A model generated the notes under the pieces. It saw nothing but the letters and a program-made list of their open reading frames with translations. It ran no database searches and was not told the DNA's origin. The position numbers were made by a program, and so were the translations under genes. From G713 sp034717835 (GTDB taxonomy: Bacteria; Chloroflexota; Anaerolineae; B4-G1; SLSP01), in assembly GCA_034717835.1 (NCBI GenBank), contig JAYELZ010000256.1, positions 1 to 64,000 of the forward strand: a stretch of 64,000 bases of DNA. Direction: 5' to 3'. Shown here piece by piece: positions 1 to 7,400 of this stretch (position 1 is its first letter; each line of letters opens with the position of its first letter).

Positions 1-1
1 C

Positions 2-361
2 CTTGATGTTGATGCGCAAGAGAAATTCACAAATGCTGAAGGAATTATCATAGCAATAATGAGATTTCTGTTACCGCCACAGAGAGACAATGAACAAGCA
101 GTGAATTTCTTGAAACATGATATTGGGAAGAATAATCGAAATATCGAATGGATTGCGGTAAGGCCAGATACACTAATAGATGAAAACGAGGTAACAAGTT
201 ATACGGTCCATAATTCTCCAGTAAGAAGCCCTGTCTTTGATTCAGGGCAAACAAGTAGGATAAATGTTGGGAGTTTTATAAGGAAACTACTGTGTAATAA
301 TGAACAATGGGAAAAATGGAGATATCAAATGCCCGTGATATACAATGAAACCAGTCAGTGA
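2..361 (+). CDS. Short-chain-dehydrogenase-like NAD(P)-binding protein, C-terminal part (gene cut by window edge)
   Basis: The reading frame is open from base 2 to the stop at 359-361, so the gene starts left of the window; the internal ATG at 59 is unlikely to be the true start. The visible ~119 residues resemble the C-terminal half of atypical SDR / NmrA-type NAD(P)-binding proteins: a WIAVRPDTL segment matches the strand 'W..vRP..l' that follows the active-site region in that family, and the chain ends with a helix (VGSFIRKLL) as is common there. The Rossmann glycine motif lies outside the window, so substrate and activity cannot be judged. The gene is clearly richer in A+T than the genes that follow and is followed 50 bases later by an attC site, so I infer that it is an integron cassette gene acquired by transfer. 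The family call is moderate, the partial status certain. Confidence 0.6.
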   Translation, partial: LDVDAQEKFTNAEGIIIAIMRFLLPPQRDNEQAVNFLKHDIGKNNRNIEWIAVRPDTLIDENEVTSYTVHNSPVRSPVFDSGQTSRINVGSFIRKLLCNNEQWEKWRYQMPVIYNETSQ

Positions 362-411
362 TTCATTGTTTGAATGATTTTACATTTTCAGAAATTTTGG
401 CACAAAAATCC

Positions 412-540
412 GCCCAACCCAGCATCAAGCTGACGGGGCTGTCGCCCCGAGGGTAAGCGGCCGCGAATTGGCAAGGGTTGGTGTTCGTTTAAGGATTTTC
501 AGGGGCAAAGCCGCCCCGCAGCTTATGCTCACCGTTAGGC
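412..540 (+). mobile_element. Integron attC recombination site (129 bp)
   Basis: The outer boxes are GCCCAAC (412-418, R'' type RYYYAAC) and GTTAGGC (534-540, R' type GTTRRRY). Inside them the two arms pair as AGCAT-AAGCTG-CGGGGC, 17 base pairs. The 5' arm carries two extra unpaired bases (AGCATcAAGCTGaCGGGGC), which matches the extrahelical bases that give attC sites their polarity. The unpaired spacers CC and CACC sit between the R and L boxes. The central part (about 440-510) is the variable terminal structure. Orientation fits a cassette whose gene is the partial CDS upstream: gene, then attC ending in GTTAGGC. No integrase gene is in the window, and no second GTTRRRY/RYYYAAC pair is visible downstream, so this is probably the last cassette of an array extending to the left. 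Confidence 0.85.
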
Positions 541-870
541 GCATGATTTAAGTGAGGGCCGTGAGTGTGCGTTCCTGGAGGCTGCTGGTCGGTTTAGCGC
601 ACGCCTCCGCGGCGCCGTAGGGGGCTGCGCGTTCCACCGTAGGGCGCGCGCCCGTCGGCAGTCACACCGGGACCGGCGGCTACTCCTTAACCAGGAACGC
701 TCTCCGGGAACGTGAGCGCGTCTGCGTTACCCTGTCAGCGACTGGCGGGCGGGGAGGTAGCCTAGCGGGTTCACGTGGGCCTACTGGGCGCGCTGCGGCG
801 CGTATGATGACGGCATCTGTGGGGTGCAACTCCCACCAAGCGGGTGAAGGCGCGGGGACTTTTTAGGTTA
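541..870. other. G+C-rich gene-free stretch with a long imperfect inverted repeat (569-700)
   Basis: No convincing gene is present. The stretch is visibly much richer in G+C than both flanks. The arms at 569-578 (GCGTTCCTGG) and 691-700 (CCAGGAACGC) are perfect complements. Directly inside them, AGGCTGCTGGTC (from 579) can pair with GACCGGCGGCT (to ~681) if G-U pairs are allowed, giving a stem of more than 20 pairs closing a ~130-base structure. I looked for conserved RNase P, tmRNA, SRP and group II intron domain V signatures and found none. It could be an unidentified structured RNA, the remains of a mobile element, or the boundary between the cassette array and the chromosome. Confidence 0.4.
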
Positions 871-879
871 TGGTATAAT
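871..879 (+). promoter_or_regulatory. Extended -10 promoter for the LysM lipoprotein gene (leaderless transcript predicted)
   Basis: TGGTATAAT is an extended -10 element (TGn plus TATAAT at 874-879). The predicted transcription start (~886) falls two bases before the GTG start codon at 888, and there is no Shine-Dalgarno sequence, so the mRNA should be leaderless or nearly so. No good -35 hexamer is visible. Confidence 0.6.
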
Positions 880-887
880 TTCCCGCT

Positions 888-1907
888 GTGAAGAAGCGAC
901 GTGGAGTGGCAATCTGGTTAGAAATTCCCCTAATTCTTTTGTTGGGAGGAGGCTGTGGGACGGTTCTCACCCCACAACCAATCCTTCCTTCTCCCTCTCC
1001 AACGACATTGTTGCCGGTCAATGAGCTAGCAGTTACCGTCGCAACCGCAACTGTACAGCTAACGCCGCTCCTCCCGACGCCTACTTTCACACCTGTGCCT
1101 TCGCCTACGCCAGTTATTCATAATGTGGAATCTGGCGATACGCTTTTTGGCATCGCGTTGGAGTATGGAGTCTTGGCGGAAGCGATCCAGGAGCAGAACG
1201 GGATGGCTAATCCGAACGCCTTGCGCATCGGGCAAGCTCTGATTATCCCTCTGGGCGAACCGGCGAGTGAAGATGCCGCTCCGATGGTGCAGGGGAATTT
1301 GATACTATATACACCTACCCCGATCCCGTTGCCAGAATTTAACGTTGAGCTCTACCCCACCGCAGTAGGCGGGATTTGGTGTCTGGGGGAGCTGGTGAAT
1401 AGCACCACGGAGCCACTTACCAACCTCCAGGTGCAGGTAACTTTGTTGGATGAGTTAGGAACCCCGCTCGTCACCAAAAGTACGCTGGCGGCCACTGACT
1501 ACTTGGCACCGGAGCAGCGCGCCCCTTTTTCGGTGCTCTTTGCCGCGCCTCCCCCGGAAGCTGTTAAGGCGGAGGCGCTCTTGCGTCGCGCGGAACCTAT
1601 CGGCGGGATAACCTCTGGTTTTCAGCCTCTGGAAGCGAGCCGGCTGACGGGAAGTATCTCTGGCCCGCAATATCGGGTTGCCGGGCAAATTACGAATCAA
1701 GCCGCCGCGCTGGTAGAGCGGGTTACGGTGGTGATCACTCTCTATGATGACGAAGATAAGATCTTGGCTTATCGTAAAGCCCGGCTGACGGCCGTGGATG
1801 GTTTGGCCTCAAACCATCTGTTGGAATTTGCGTTATTGTTAACTCCTAGGGGGAAAACTGAGCCTACTTCCTTCCAAGTATTAGCTTGGGGATACCAGGG
1901 CGATTGA
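888..1907 (+). CDS. LysM-domain lipoprotein
   Basis: 339 residues from GTG. The N-terminus has basic residues (KKRR), a hydrophobic core and a lipobox-like LGGGC with Cys23, so it should be exported and lipid-anchored. A Thr/Pro-rich linker (about 28-76) leads to one LysM domain (about 78-121; motif VESGDTLFGIA) that should bind peptidoglycan glycan strands. The remainder holds two beta-sandwich-like stretches (about 157-225 and 245-335). These resemble FxLYD-type extracellular domains, with phrases such as LGELVNSTTEPLTNLQVQV and VAGQITNQAA. No catalytic domain is visible, so the likely role is structural or cell-wall tethering. It ends nine bases before plsC and is probably co-transcribed with it. 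The start was chosen because it gives the lipoprotein signal and sits at the expected distance from the -10 element. Confidence 0.75.
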   Translation: MKKRRGVAIWLEIPLILLLGGGCGTVLTPQPILPSPSPTTLLPVNELAVTVATATVQLTPLLPTPTFTPVPSPTPVIHNVESGDTLFGIALEYGVLAEAIQEQNGMANPNALRIGQALIIPLGEPASEDAAPMVQGNLILYTPTPIPLPEFNVELYPTAVGGIWCLGELVNSTTEPLTNLQVQVTLLDELGTPLVTKSTLAATDYLAPEQRAPFSVLFAAPPPEAVKAEALLRRAEPIGGITSGFQPLEASRLTGSISGPQYRVAGQITNQAAALVERVTVVITLYDDEDKILAYRKARLTAVDGLASNHLLEFALLLTPRGKTEPTSFQVLAWGYQGD

Positions 1908-1916
1908 TGAGGTGAA

Positions 1917-2549
1917 ATGGATAAGAAATATGCACGTATTTGCAAAATGTTATCGTTTGCTTTGTATACTTTAGGGCGTATGGAAGTGCAAGGTGTGGAA
2001 AACATTCCCTCAGAGGGGGGGTGTATTTTAGCCCTGAATCACATTAGCCGGTTGGATACTCCCTTAACTGGGATAACGAGTCCACGTCAGGTTTACGCCT
2101 TAGTGGCGGCTAAATATAAATCCTATCCGCTATTTAGTTGGTTTATAGAAGCCATCGGTGGAATTTGGGTACAGCGCACGCAGTTTAGCCGTGAGCCGCT
2201 AATGACGGCCATTAAGGTGTTGAAGCGTGGGGATGTGTTGGGTTTGGCACCTGAAGGCACTCGTTCTCCCCATGGCGCGTTGCAGCTAGGGAAGCCGGGA
2301 GTTGCATTTATCGCAGCTCATGCCGGCGTGCCCATTGTTCCGGTGGGAATTACTGGAACGCAGAAGATGAGCGATTTGTTGCGCTTGCGCCGGATGCGGC
2401 TGAGCATAACTTACGGGGAACCTTTTTATCTGCCGAAGAAGGGACGCTTGAGTTCAGAGGAACTGGCCGCCGCCACCGAACTTATCATGGTGCGTATTGC
2501 GGCATTACTGCCGCCGGCATATCGCGGGGTTTACGCGGAAAAGATCTAA
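1917..2549 (+). CDS. plsC: 1-acyl-sn-glycerol-3-phosphate acyltransferase
   Basis: 210 residues, the usual length for a compact PlsC. It should transfer an acyl group to lysophosphatidic acid to make phosphatidic acid at the inner face of the membrane. The acyltransferase block I is NHISRLD (His42 to Asp47, HX4D), block III is EGTRS (from Glu113), and block IV is VPIVPVGI. The first ~20 residues are hydrophobic and may attach to the membrane. The ATG start is preceded by GAGGTGAA. It is close behind the LysM lipoprotein gene, so both may come from the promoter at 871. The family is certain; lysophosphatidate as substrate is inferred, because close relatives can act on other lysolipids. Confidence 0.85.
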   Translation: MDKKYARICKMLSFALYTLGRMEVQGVENIPSEGGCILALNHISRLDTPLTGITSPRQVYALVAAKYKSYPLFSWFIEAIGGIWVQRTQFSREPLMTAIKVLKRGDVLGLAPEGTRSPHGALQLGKPGVAFIAAHAGVPIVPVGITGTQKMSDLLRLRRMRLSITYGEPFYLPKKGRLSSEELAAATELIMVRIAALLPPAYRGVYAEKI

Positions 2550-2583
2550 CGCCCTCATCTGATTGCACTAGTTTATTTTTGCT

Positions 2584-2611
2584 TTGACTATCCAAAACCG
2601 TATGGTATGAT
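2584..2611 (+). promoter_or_regulatory. rpoB promoter
   Basis: TTGACT (2584-2589) and TATGAT (2606-2611) are separated by 16 bases, and TGG precedes the -10 as an extended element. The predicted start near 2618 leaves a leader of about 230 bases before rpoB. Confidence 0.75.
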
Positions 2612-2684
2612 GGTCAGTCGCAGTTGTGTGAGTTGGCAATTGGGTTAGTGGAATAGGGAAGTTAAATATCTAGTAGTTTTGAAC

Positions 2685-2732
2685 AACGTGATGCGGATTT
2701 GTGATGTACGAGCATCGCGTTTTGCTTGTTAG
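2685..2732 (+). promoter_or_regulatory. Hairpin with T-rich tail in rpoB leader (possible attenuator)
   Basis: AACGTGATGC (2685-2694) pairs with GCATCGCGTT (2712-2721) with one G-U pair, and is followed by TTGCTTGTT. It looks like a weak intrinsic terminator inside the leader. Premature termination controlling rpoB is an inference. Confidence 0.45.
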
Positions 2733-2794
2733 CTATATTTACGTGGGCTACCATTCGATATTTCGTTACTTTGAAATGTTTAGTTAATTTAGAG

Positions 2795-2824
2795 CTGCGG
2801 AATTATTATCATTGCTATCCGCAG
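2795..2824 (+). promoter_or_regulatory. Stem-loop just upstream of the rpoB ribosome-binding site
   Basis: CTGCGGA (2795-2801) and TCCGCAG (2818-2824) form a perfect 7-bp stem with a 16-base A/T-rich loop. It ends about ten bases before the AGGAG (2836-2840) that serves the rpoB start. It could bind a regulator or affect ribosome loading. Confidence 0.45.
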
Positions 2825-2849
2825 GAGACTCTGGGAGGAGAATACCAAT

Positions 2850-5800
2850 ATGCAGGGAACCGACCTGAGAGTTAAGTCGTACGCGCAAATCTCCAGTGTT
2901 TTGGACTTACCTGGCCTTGTAGAAGTCCAGTTAAAATCTTATCAGTGGTTGCTGGCTGAGGGTTTGCAGCAACTCTTTGATGAGATATCTCCTATTGAGA
3001 GCTACAATGGTCAGCTGAGCCTTTATTTGCCCGGTAAGCGGGCCCAGGAGGCGGAATTTGATCTGAGCTATCGTTTTGTCGAGTCTAAATACTCTCGCCA
3101 GGAGTGCGTAGATCGCGATCTGACTTTTGCGGTCCCGCTTTATGTGGATGTCGCTTTGGTGAATCGCGAAACTAGCGAGATCGTCCAGCAGGAAATTTTC
3201 ATGGGCAATCTGCCCTTGATGGCTGAGAATGCTACCTTTATCATCAATGGCACAGAGCGGGTAATCGTTAGTCAGTTAATTCGTTCGCCAGGTGTTTACT
3301 TTGATGTAGACGATGATGGTGGTCACCGCTTGGCGACTGCCAAAATGATTCCTGACCGTGGTGCGTGGATGCAATTTGAGACTCGCAAGTCCGGATATTT
3401 GACCTTGCGTTTTAATCGCAAACGGATCATTCCGGTTACGCTTTTTCTGCGTGCCTTGGCAGCGATTGACGATGAATTGCACAGCGAGGTATTGAGTCAG
3501 GGCACTGACGAGGAGCTGACGGATATTTTTGAGGCTGCTGATAATGACCCTGATCACCCTTGGATTGCGACCACGATACGTCAGGAACCGGAATTGGAGC
3601 TGCGTGGTGGTAAGTATACTATAGCTCAGGCGGCGTTGATAGAGTTCTATCGCCGTATGCGTCCTGGCGATCCGGCAACTTTAGAGAATGCTGAAGAGTA
3701 TCTGACTTCGCAGATCTTTAACCCGCAACGTTACAACCTCCAGAAGGTGGGGCGCTACAAATTGAATCAGCGTATGGGCTTGAATATCCCCATGTCCGTC
3801 CGCACTATCACGAAAGAGGATTTGGTGGCCTTCGTGCGGCGTATGATTCATATCAACAATGGCGTCGCCGGCCCTGATGACATGGATCACCTGGGGAACC
3901 GCCGGGTAAAAACGGTGGGTGAATTGGTACAGGCTAAATTGCGTGTAGGTATGGTACGGATGGAGCGAGTGATCAAGGAACGCATGAGTATCCGTGATGA
4001 TTCTCCTACTCCGGTGAGCCTCATCAACATTCGTCCAGTGGTAGGTGTGATCCGTGAATTCTTCGGTTCAAGTCAGCTCTCGCAATTTATGGAGCAGACC
4101 AACCCCTTGGCCAGTCTCACTCATAAGCGTACGCTCTCCGCGCTAGGCCCGGGCGGGTTGAAGCGTGAGCGAGCCGGTTTTGATGTGCGTGACGTGCATA
4201 ACAGCCACTATGGGCGCATTTGTCCAATTGAGACCCCAGAAGGGCCGAACATTGGTTTGATTGGGCGGCTGGCTACTTATGCTCGTGTGAATGATCTGGG
4301 ATTTATTGAAACCCCTTATCGGAGAGTAATTCGTGTGGTTCCCAATGTCAAGGAGAAACTACTCGGAGAGACCTTGCGCCAAGCTGTAAGGGACCCCGAT
4401 ACCGGGGAAGTGATAGCCGAAGCTGGCGTGGTAGTAGACGAGGCGTTGGCTGAAAGGATAGTTGCGTTACCTTTGAGCGATAATGTTAAGGTGGTGCCGC
4501 ATGTGACCACTGATATTGATTACCTCTCCGCTGATCGAGAGGAGGTTTACGCTATTGCGCAGGCTAATACTGAGTTGAACGAAAACGGATGTTTTATTAA
4601 CCGCCGTGTTTCGGCACGTAAGGGCGGGCAGTTTCTCTCGACTTCACCGGAGCGTATAGATTATATAGATGTAGCTCCCTTGCAGATCGTGGGGGTTTCT
4701 GCGGCTTTGATTCCCTTCCTATCACACGATGATGCTAATCGCGCTCTGATGGGTTCAAACATGCAGCGGCAAGGCGTTCCGTTGGTTTCGACGGACGCTC
4801 CGCTGGTGGGCACCGGCATGGAAGGCCCGGCTGCGGCGAACTCGGGGCTAGTGGTGATCGCTCGCCAGTCGGGCGTGGTCTTGAATGTGACGGGTGAAAA
4901 AATTAAGGTGCGGTCTGATGATGGCGAGATTGAAACCTACCAGCTGTTAAAGTACACGCGTTCTAATCAGAGCACCTGTTTTGATCAACGCCCGATTGTC
5001 AATAAAGGTCAACGTGTAGAGGCTGGTGATATTCTAGCCGATAGTTCTTCCACTGAACAAGGTAATTTGGCGCTAGGTCAGAATGTCTTGGTGGCATTCA
5101 TGTCATGGAGAGGGGGAAACTTCGAGGACGCTATTTTGCTCAATGAGGAACTGGCTCGTCAGGATAAATTCACCTCTATTCACATGGAAGAGTACGAGCT
5201 TGTGGCGCGAGATACCAAGCTAGGGCCAGAGGAAGTTACCTCTGAGATTCCTAACGTTTCTGAAAGCGCTTTAAGTGATCTTGATGAGGAGGGTATTGTC
5301 CGCGTGGGGGCAGAGGTTGGCCCGCTAGATATCCTGGTAGGGAAAATTACTCCTAAAGGCGAGAAGGAGCTTACTCCAGAGGAGAAATTGCTACGGGCTA
5401 TCTTTGGTGAAAAGTTGCGGGATGTGAAGGATACCAGTATGCGCATGCCGCATGGGGCACGAGGTAAAGTGGTTGACGTGAAGGTCTTCTCGCGTGAAGA
5501 GTATCGCGATCTGCCCGCTGGAGTGGAGAAGGTAGTGCGTGTTTATGTGGCACAACGTCGCGTGATTACGGCTGGCGATAAGATGGCTGGACGCCATGGC
5601 AACAAAGGCGTGGTTTCCGAGGTAGTCCCGAGGGCCGATATGCCTTATCTAGAGAGTGGCCGGGAAATTGACATTATTCTTAATCCGTTGGGTGTGCCGG
5701 GGCGCATGAATATTGGGCAGGTACTGGAAACCCATCTGGGTTGGGCCGCCGAGCGACTAGGTTTCCATACGGTCACGCCGGTTTTTGATGGTGCCAATGA

Positions 5801-6755
5801 GACCGAGATCGCTGCTGATATGGCGCGTGCTTGGCTGATTGATAAGGCCGAGAATGAGATTATGGAGCGCGCTTGGGGCTGGTTCAAGGCGCAGGAATAT
5901 GATTTGGAGCAGTTGACCAGTGATGTTGAAGCGCGTCTCATCTACGTGGCAGCTTGGCTTTCCCCGTTGGGCTACGATCTAGATTTATTGCGCGATGATG
6001 AGACTTATGCCCGCCGTTCGGTATTGCGGGAATGGCTGCGCGAGCAAGGGTATAATCCTGACGAAATACTAGTTTTTGAAAAGGATCCCCGCAGTAGCCG
6101 TGAGAAAGAAGAATCGGATCTTATAGCTACTAATGTGTGTTTGCACTTTTGGGCTGAAGAGCAAGGAAGAGATCTTGGCGAGCTATCTGGGGAGGAGTTA
6201 CAGTTGGCCGCCACCCGCATTAGCATTCAGGAAAATCTACCTCTTCCCACGTTGGGGAAGATGCAACTCTACGATGGCAGAACGGGTCGTCCTTTTGATC
6301 AACCTATTACAGTAGGTGTGGTCTATATGCTCAAATTGCACCACTTGATTGAGGATAAGGTTCATACTCGCTCTACTGGCCCCTATTCGCTGGTGACGCA
6401 ACAGCCGCTGGGCGGTAAAGCCCAGTTCGGTGGGCAGCGCTTTGGCGAGATGGAAGTCTGGGCATTGGAGGCTTATGGCGCTGCTTATGTTCTTCAGGAG
6501 ATGTTGACCATCAAATCCGATGATGTGCAGGGGCGTGTTAGCGCTTACGAATCTATCGTTAAGGGATTGCCTATTGAAGAACCCGGTATTCCGGCTTCTT
6601 TCAATGTATTGGTGAAAGAACTGCAAAGTTTGGCGCTTGCTGTGGAAGCGGTCACCGATACAGGCGAGGTATTGCGGTTCGCTCGAGAACGGAAAGATGC
6701 GAAGTTGCCGAAATTGGGTATGGGATTGTTGGGGTTAGTTTCCGAGCGACGGTGA
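2850..6755 (+). CDS. rpoB: RNA polymerase beta subunit
   Basis: 1,301 residues, full length for bacterial RpoB, the catalytic-half subunit of RNA polymerase. Typical blocks appear in order: the rifampicin region (FGSSQLSQFMEQTNP and ALGPGGLKRERAGF), ETPEGPNIGLIG, GDKMAGRHGNKGVVS, NPLGVPGRMNIGQ, and the C-terminal GGKAQFGGQRFGEMEVWALE. In the rifampicin region the Asp516 equivalent is Glu, but His526 and Ser531 equivalents are kept. A segment of about 140 residues (roughly 985-1128), rich in charged residues and Trp, is inserted between TPVFDGANETEI and TLGKMQLYDGRTG, where E. coli has only a short connection. The gene stands between plsC and rpsL; rpoC, which normally follows directly, is not in the window. 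AGGAG lies nine bases before the ATG. Confidence 0.98.
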   Translation: MQGTDLRVKSYAQISSVLDLPGLVEVQLKSYQWLLAEGLQQLFDEISPIESYNGQLSLYLPGKRAQEAEFDLSYRFVESKYSRQECVDRDLTFAVPLYVDVALVNRETSEIVQQEIFMGNLPLMAENATFIINGTERVIVSQLIRSPGVYFDVDDDGGHRLATAKMIPDRGAWMQFETRKSGYLTLRFNRKRIIPVTLFLRALAAIDDELHSEVLSQGTDEELTDIFEAADNDPDHPWIATTIRQEPELELRGGKYTIAQAALIEFYRRMRPGDPATLENAEEYLTSQIFNPQRYNLQKVGRYKLNQRMGLNIPMSVRTITKEDLVAFVRRMIHINNGVAGPDDMDHLGNRRVKTVGELVQAKLRVGMVRMERVIKERMSIRDDSPTPVSLINIRPVVGVIREFFGSSQLSQFMEQTNPLASLTHKRTLSALGPGGLKRERAGFDVRDVHNSHYGRICPIETPEGPNIGLIGRLATYARVNDLGFIETPYRRVIRVVPNVKEKLLGETLRQAVRDPDTGEVIAEAGVVVDEALAERIVALPLSDNVKVVPHVTTDIDYLSADREEVYAIAQANTELNENGCFINRRVSARKGGQFLSTSPERIDYIDVAPLQIVGVSAALIPFLSHDDANRALMGSNMQRQGVPLVSTDAPLVGTGMEGPAAANSGLVVIARQSGVVLNVTGEKIKVRSDDGEIETYQLLKYTRSNQSTCFDQRPIVNKGQRVEAGDILADSSSTEQGNLALGQNVLVAFMSWRGGNFEDAILLNEELARQDKFTSIHMEEYELVARDTKLGPEEVTSEIPNVSESALSDLDEEGIVRVGAEVGPLDILVGKITPKGEKELTPEEKLLRAIFGEKLRDVKDTSMRMPHGARGKVVDVKVFSREEYRDLPAGVEKVVRVYVAQRRVITAGDKMAGRHGNKGVVSEVVPRADMPYLESGREIDIILNPLGVPGRMNIGQVLETHLGWAAERLGFHTVTPVFDGANETEIAADMARAWLIDKAENEIMERAWGWFKAQEYDLEQLTSDVEARLIYVAAWLSPLGYDLDLLRDDETYARRSVLREWLREQGYNPDEILVFEKDPRSSREKEESDLIATNVCLHFWAEEQGRDLGELSGEELQLAATRISIQENLPLPTLGKMQLYDGRTGRPFDQPITVGVVYMLKLHHLIEDKVHTRSTGPYSLVTQQPLGGKAQFGGQRFGEMEVWALEAYGAAYVLQEMLTIKSDDVQGRVSAYESIVKGLPIEEPGIPASFNVLVKELQSLALAVEAVTDTGEVLRFARERKDAKLPKLGMGLLGLVSERR

Positions 6756-6818
6756 GAATTTTCTAGCGAGGTGGTCACAGCTGGTGATTTTGCCCTGGTG
6801 GGATTAGCCTGTGATGAG

Positions 6819-6846
6819 TTGACGTTTTTTGTCACTATGGTAGAAT
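6819..6846 (+). promoter_or_regulatory. Promoter ahead of the str-S10-spc-alpha cluster
   Basis: TTGACG (6819-6824), a 16-base spacer and TAGAAT (6841-6846), preceded by TGG (extended -10). It lies ~120 bases before rpsL and is the clearest promoter found at the head of the ribosomal cluster. Confidence 0.7.
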
Positions 6847-6914
6847 TCAGTTTCGCAGGAAGGGCAGCGAAACTGCTTCCCATTAAAATTGTTTGATATT
6901 TAGGTCGTCAAAAG

Positions 6915-6938
6915 AGGCCATCAGAGCCATGATGGCCT
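6915..6938 (+). promoter_or_regulatory. Leader hairpin before rpsL
   Basis: AGGCCATCA (6915-6923) and TGATGGCCT (6930-6938) form a perfect 9-bp stem with a six-base loop. No T-run follows, so it is not a terminator. In E. coli, S7 controls the str operon from within the mRNA; whether this stem is a ribosomal-protein binding site is unknown. Confidence 0.5.
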
Positions 6939-6966
6939 TGTTCAATGGATTTATCAGGAGGAAAAA

Positions 6967-7380
6967 GTGCCCACGATTAACCAGTTGGTTCGTAAGGGGC
7001 GAGAGCGGAAGGAAAGCAAGTCTAAGTCGCCCGCTCTGCAATATAATTTTAATTCACTAAAGGGAAAGCGATTACGGGTAAAAAAAGGTAATCCGCAGAA
7101 GCGCGGTGTTTGCACCGTGGTACGTACCACTACGCCGAAGAAGCCTAATTCAGCATTGCGCAAAATTGCACGTGTGCGCCTCTCGAATCGGTTAGAGGTC
7201 ACGGCTTACATCCCCGGTGAGGGGCATAATTTACAGGAGCACTCTGTGGTGCTGGTGCGTGGCGGTCGTGTGAAGGACCTCCCCGGTGTGCGTTATCACA
7301 TTGTCCGAGGGGTTTTGGATACTAGCGGGGTAGATGGTCGCCAGCAGAAACGGTCCAAGTACGGGGCCAAAAAGTCCTGA
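6967..7380 (+). CDS. rpsL: 30S ribosomal protein S12
   Basis: 137 residues from a GTG start preceded by AGGAGG. S12 sits at the decoding centre. The signature TTTPKKPNSALRK is intact, as are GEGHNLQEHS and GGRVKDLPGVRYH, so the residues whose change gives streptomycin resistance look wild-type. Compared with E. coli there are about 13 extra residues (roughly 26-41, containing NFNSLKGKRL) between SPAL and NPQKRGVC, a variant I associate with Chloroflexi-type S12. It is the first gene of the large + strand ribosomal cluster, followed 20 bases later by rpsG. Confidence 0.97.
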   Translation: MPTINQLVRKGRERKESKSKSPALQYNFNSLKGKRLRVKKGNPQKRGVCTVVRTTTPKKPNSALRKIARVRLSNRLEVTAYIPGEGHNLQEHSVVLVRGGRVKDLPGVRYHIVRGVLDTSGVDGRQQKRSKYGAKKS

Positions 7381-7400
7381 TAGAGGGAGAGAGGTAAAGT

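Noticed and set aside
560..870. RNase P RNA, tmRNA, SRP RNA or group II intron in the G+C-rich stretch
   Set aside because: None of the conserved cores of these RNAs is seen on either strand.
4060..4160. Rifampicin-resistance mutation in rpoB
   Set aside because: The Asp516 equivalent is Glu, but this conservative change can be a lineage difference; His526 and Ser531 equivalents are unchanged, so resistance cannot be claimed.
6237..6626. 129-codon minus-strand reading frame inside rpoB
   Set aside because: It is the mirror of a conserved rpoB region and has no family resemblance or start signal.
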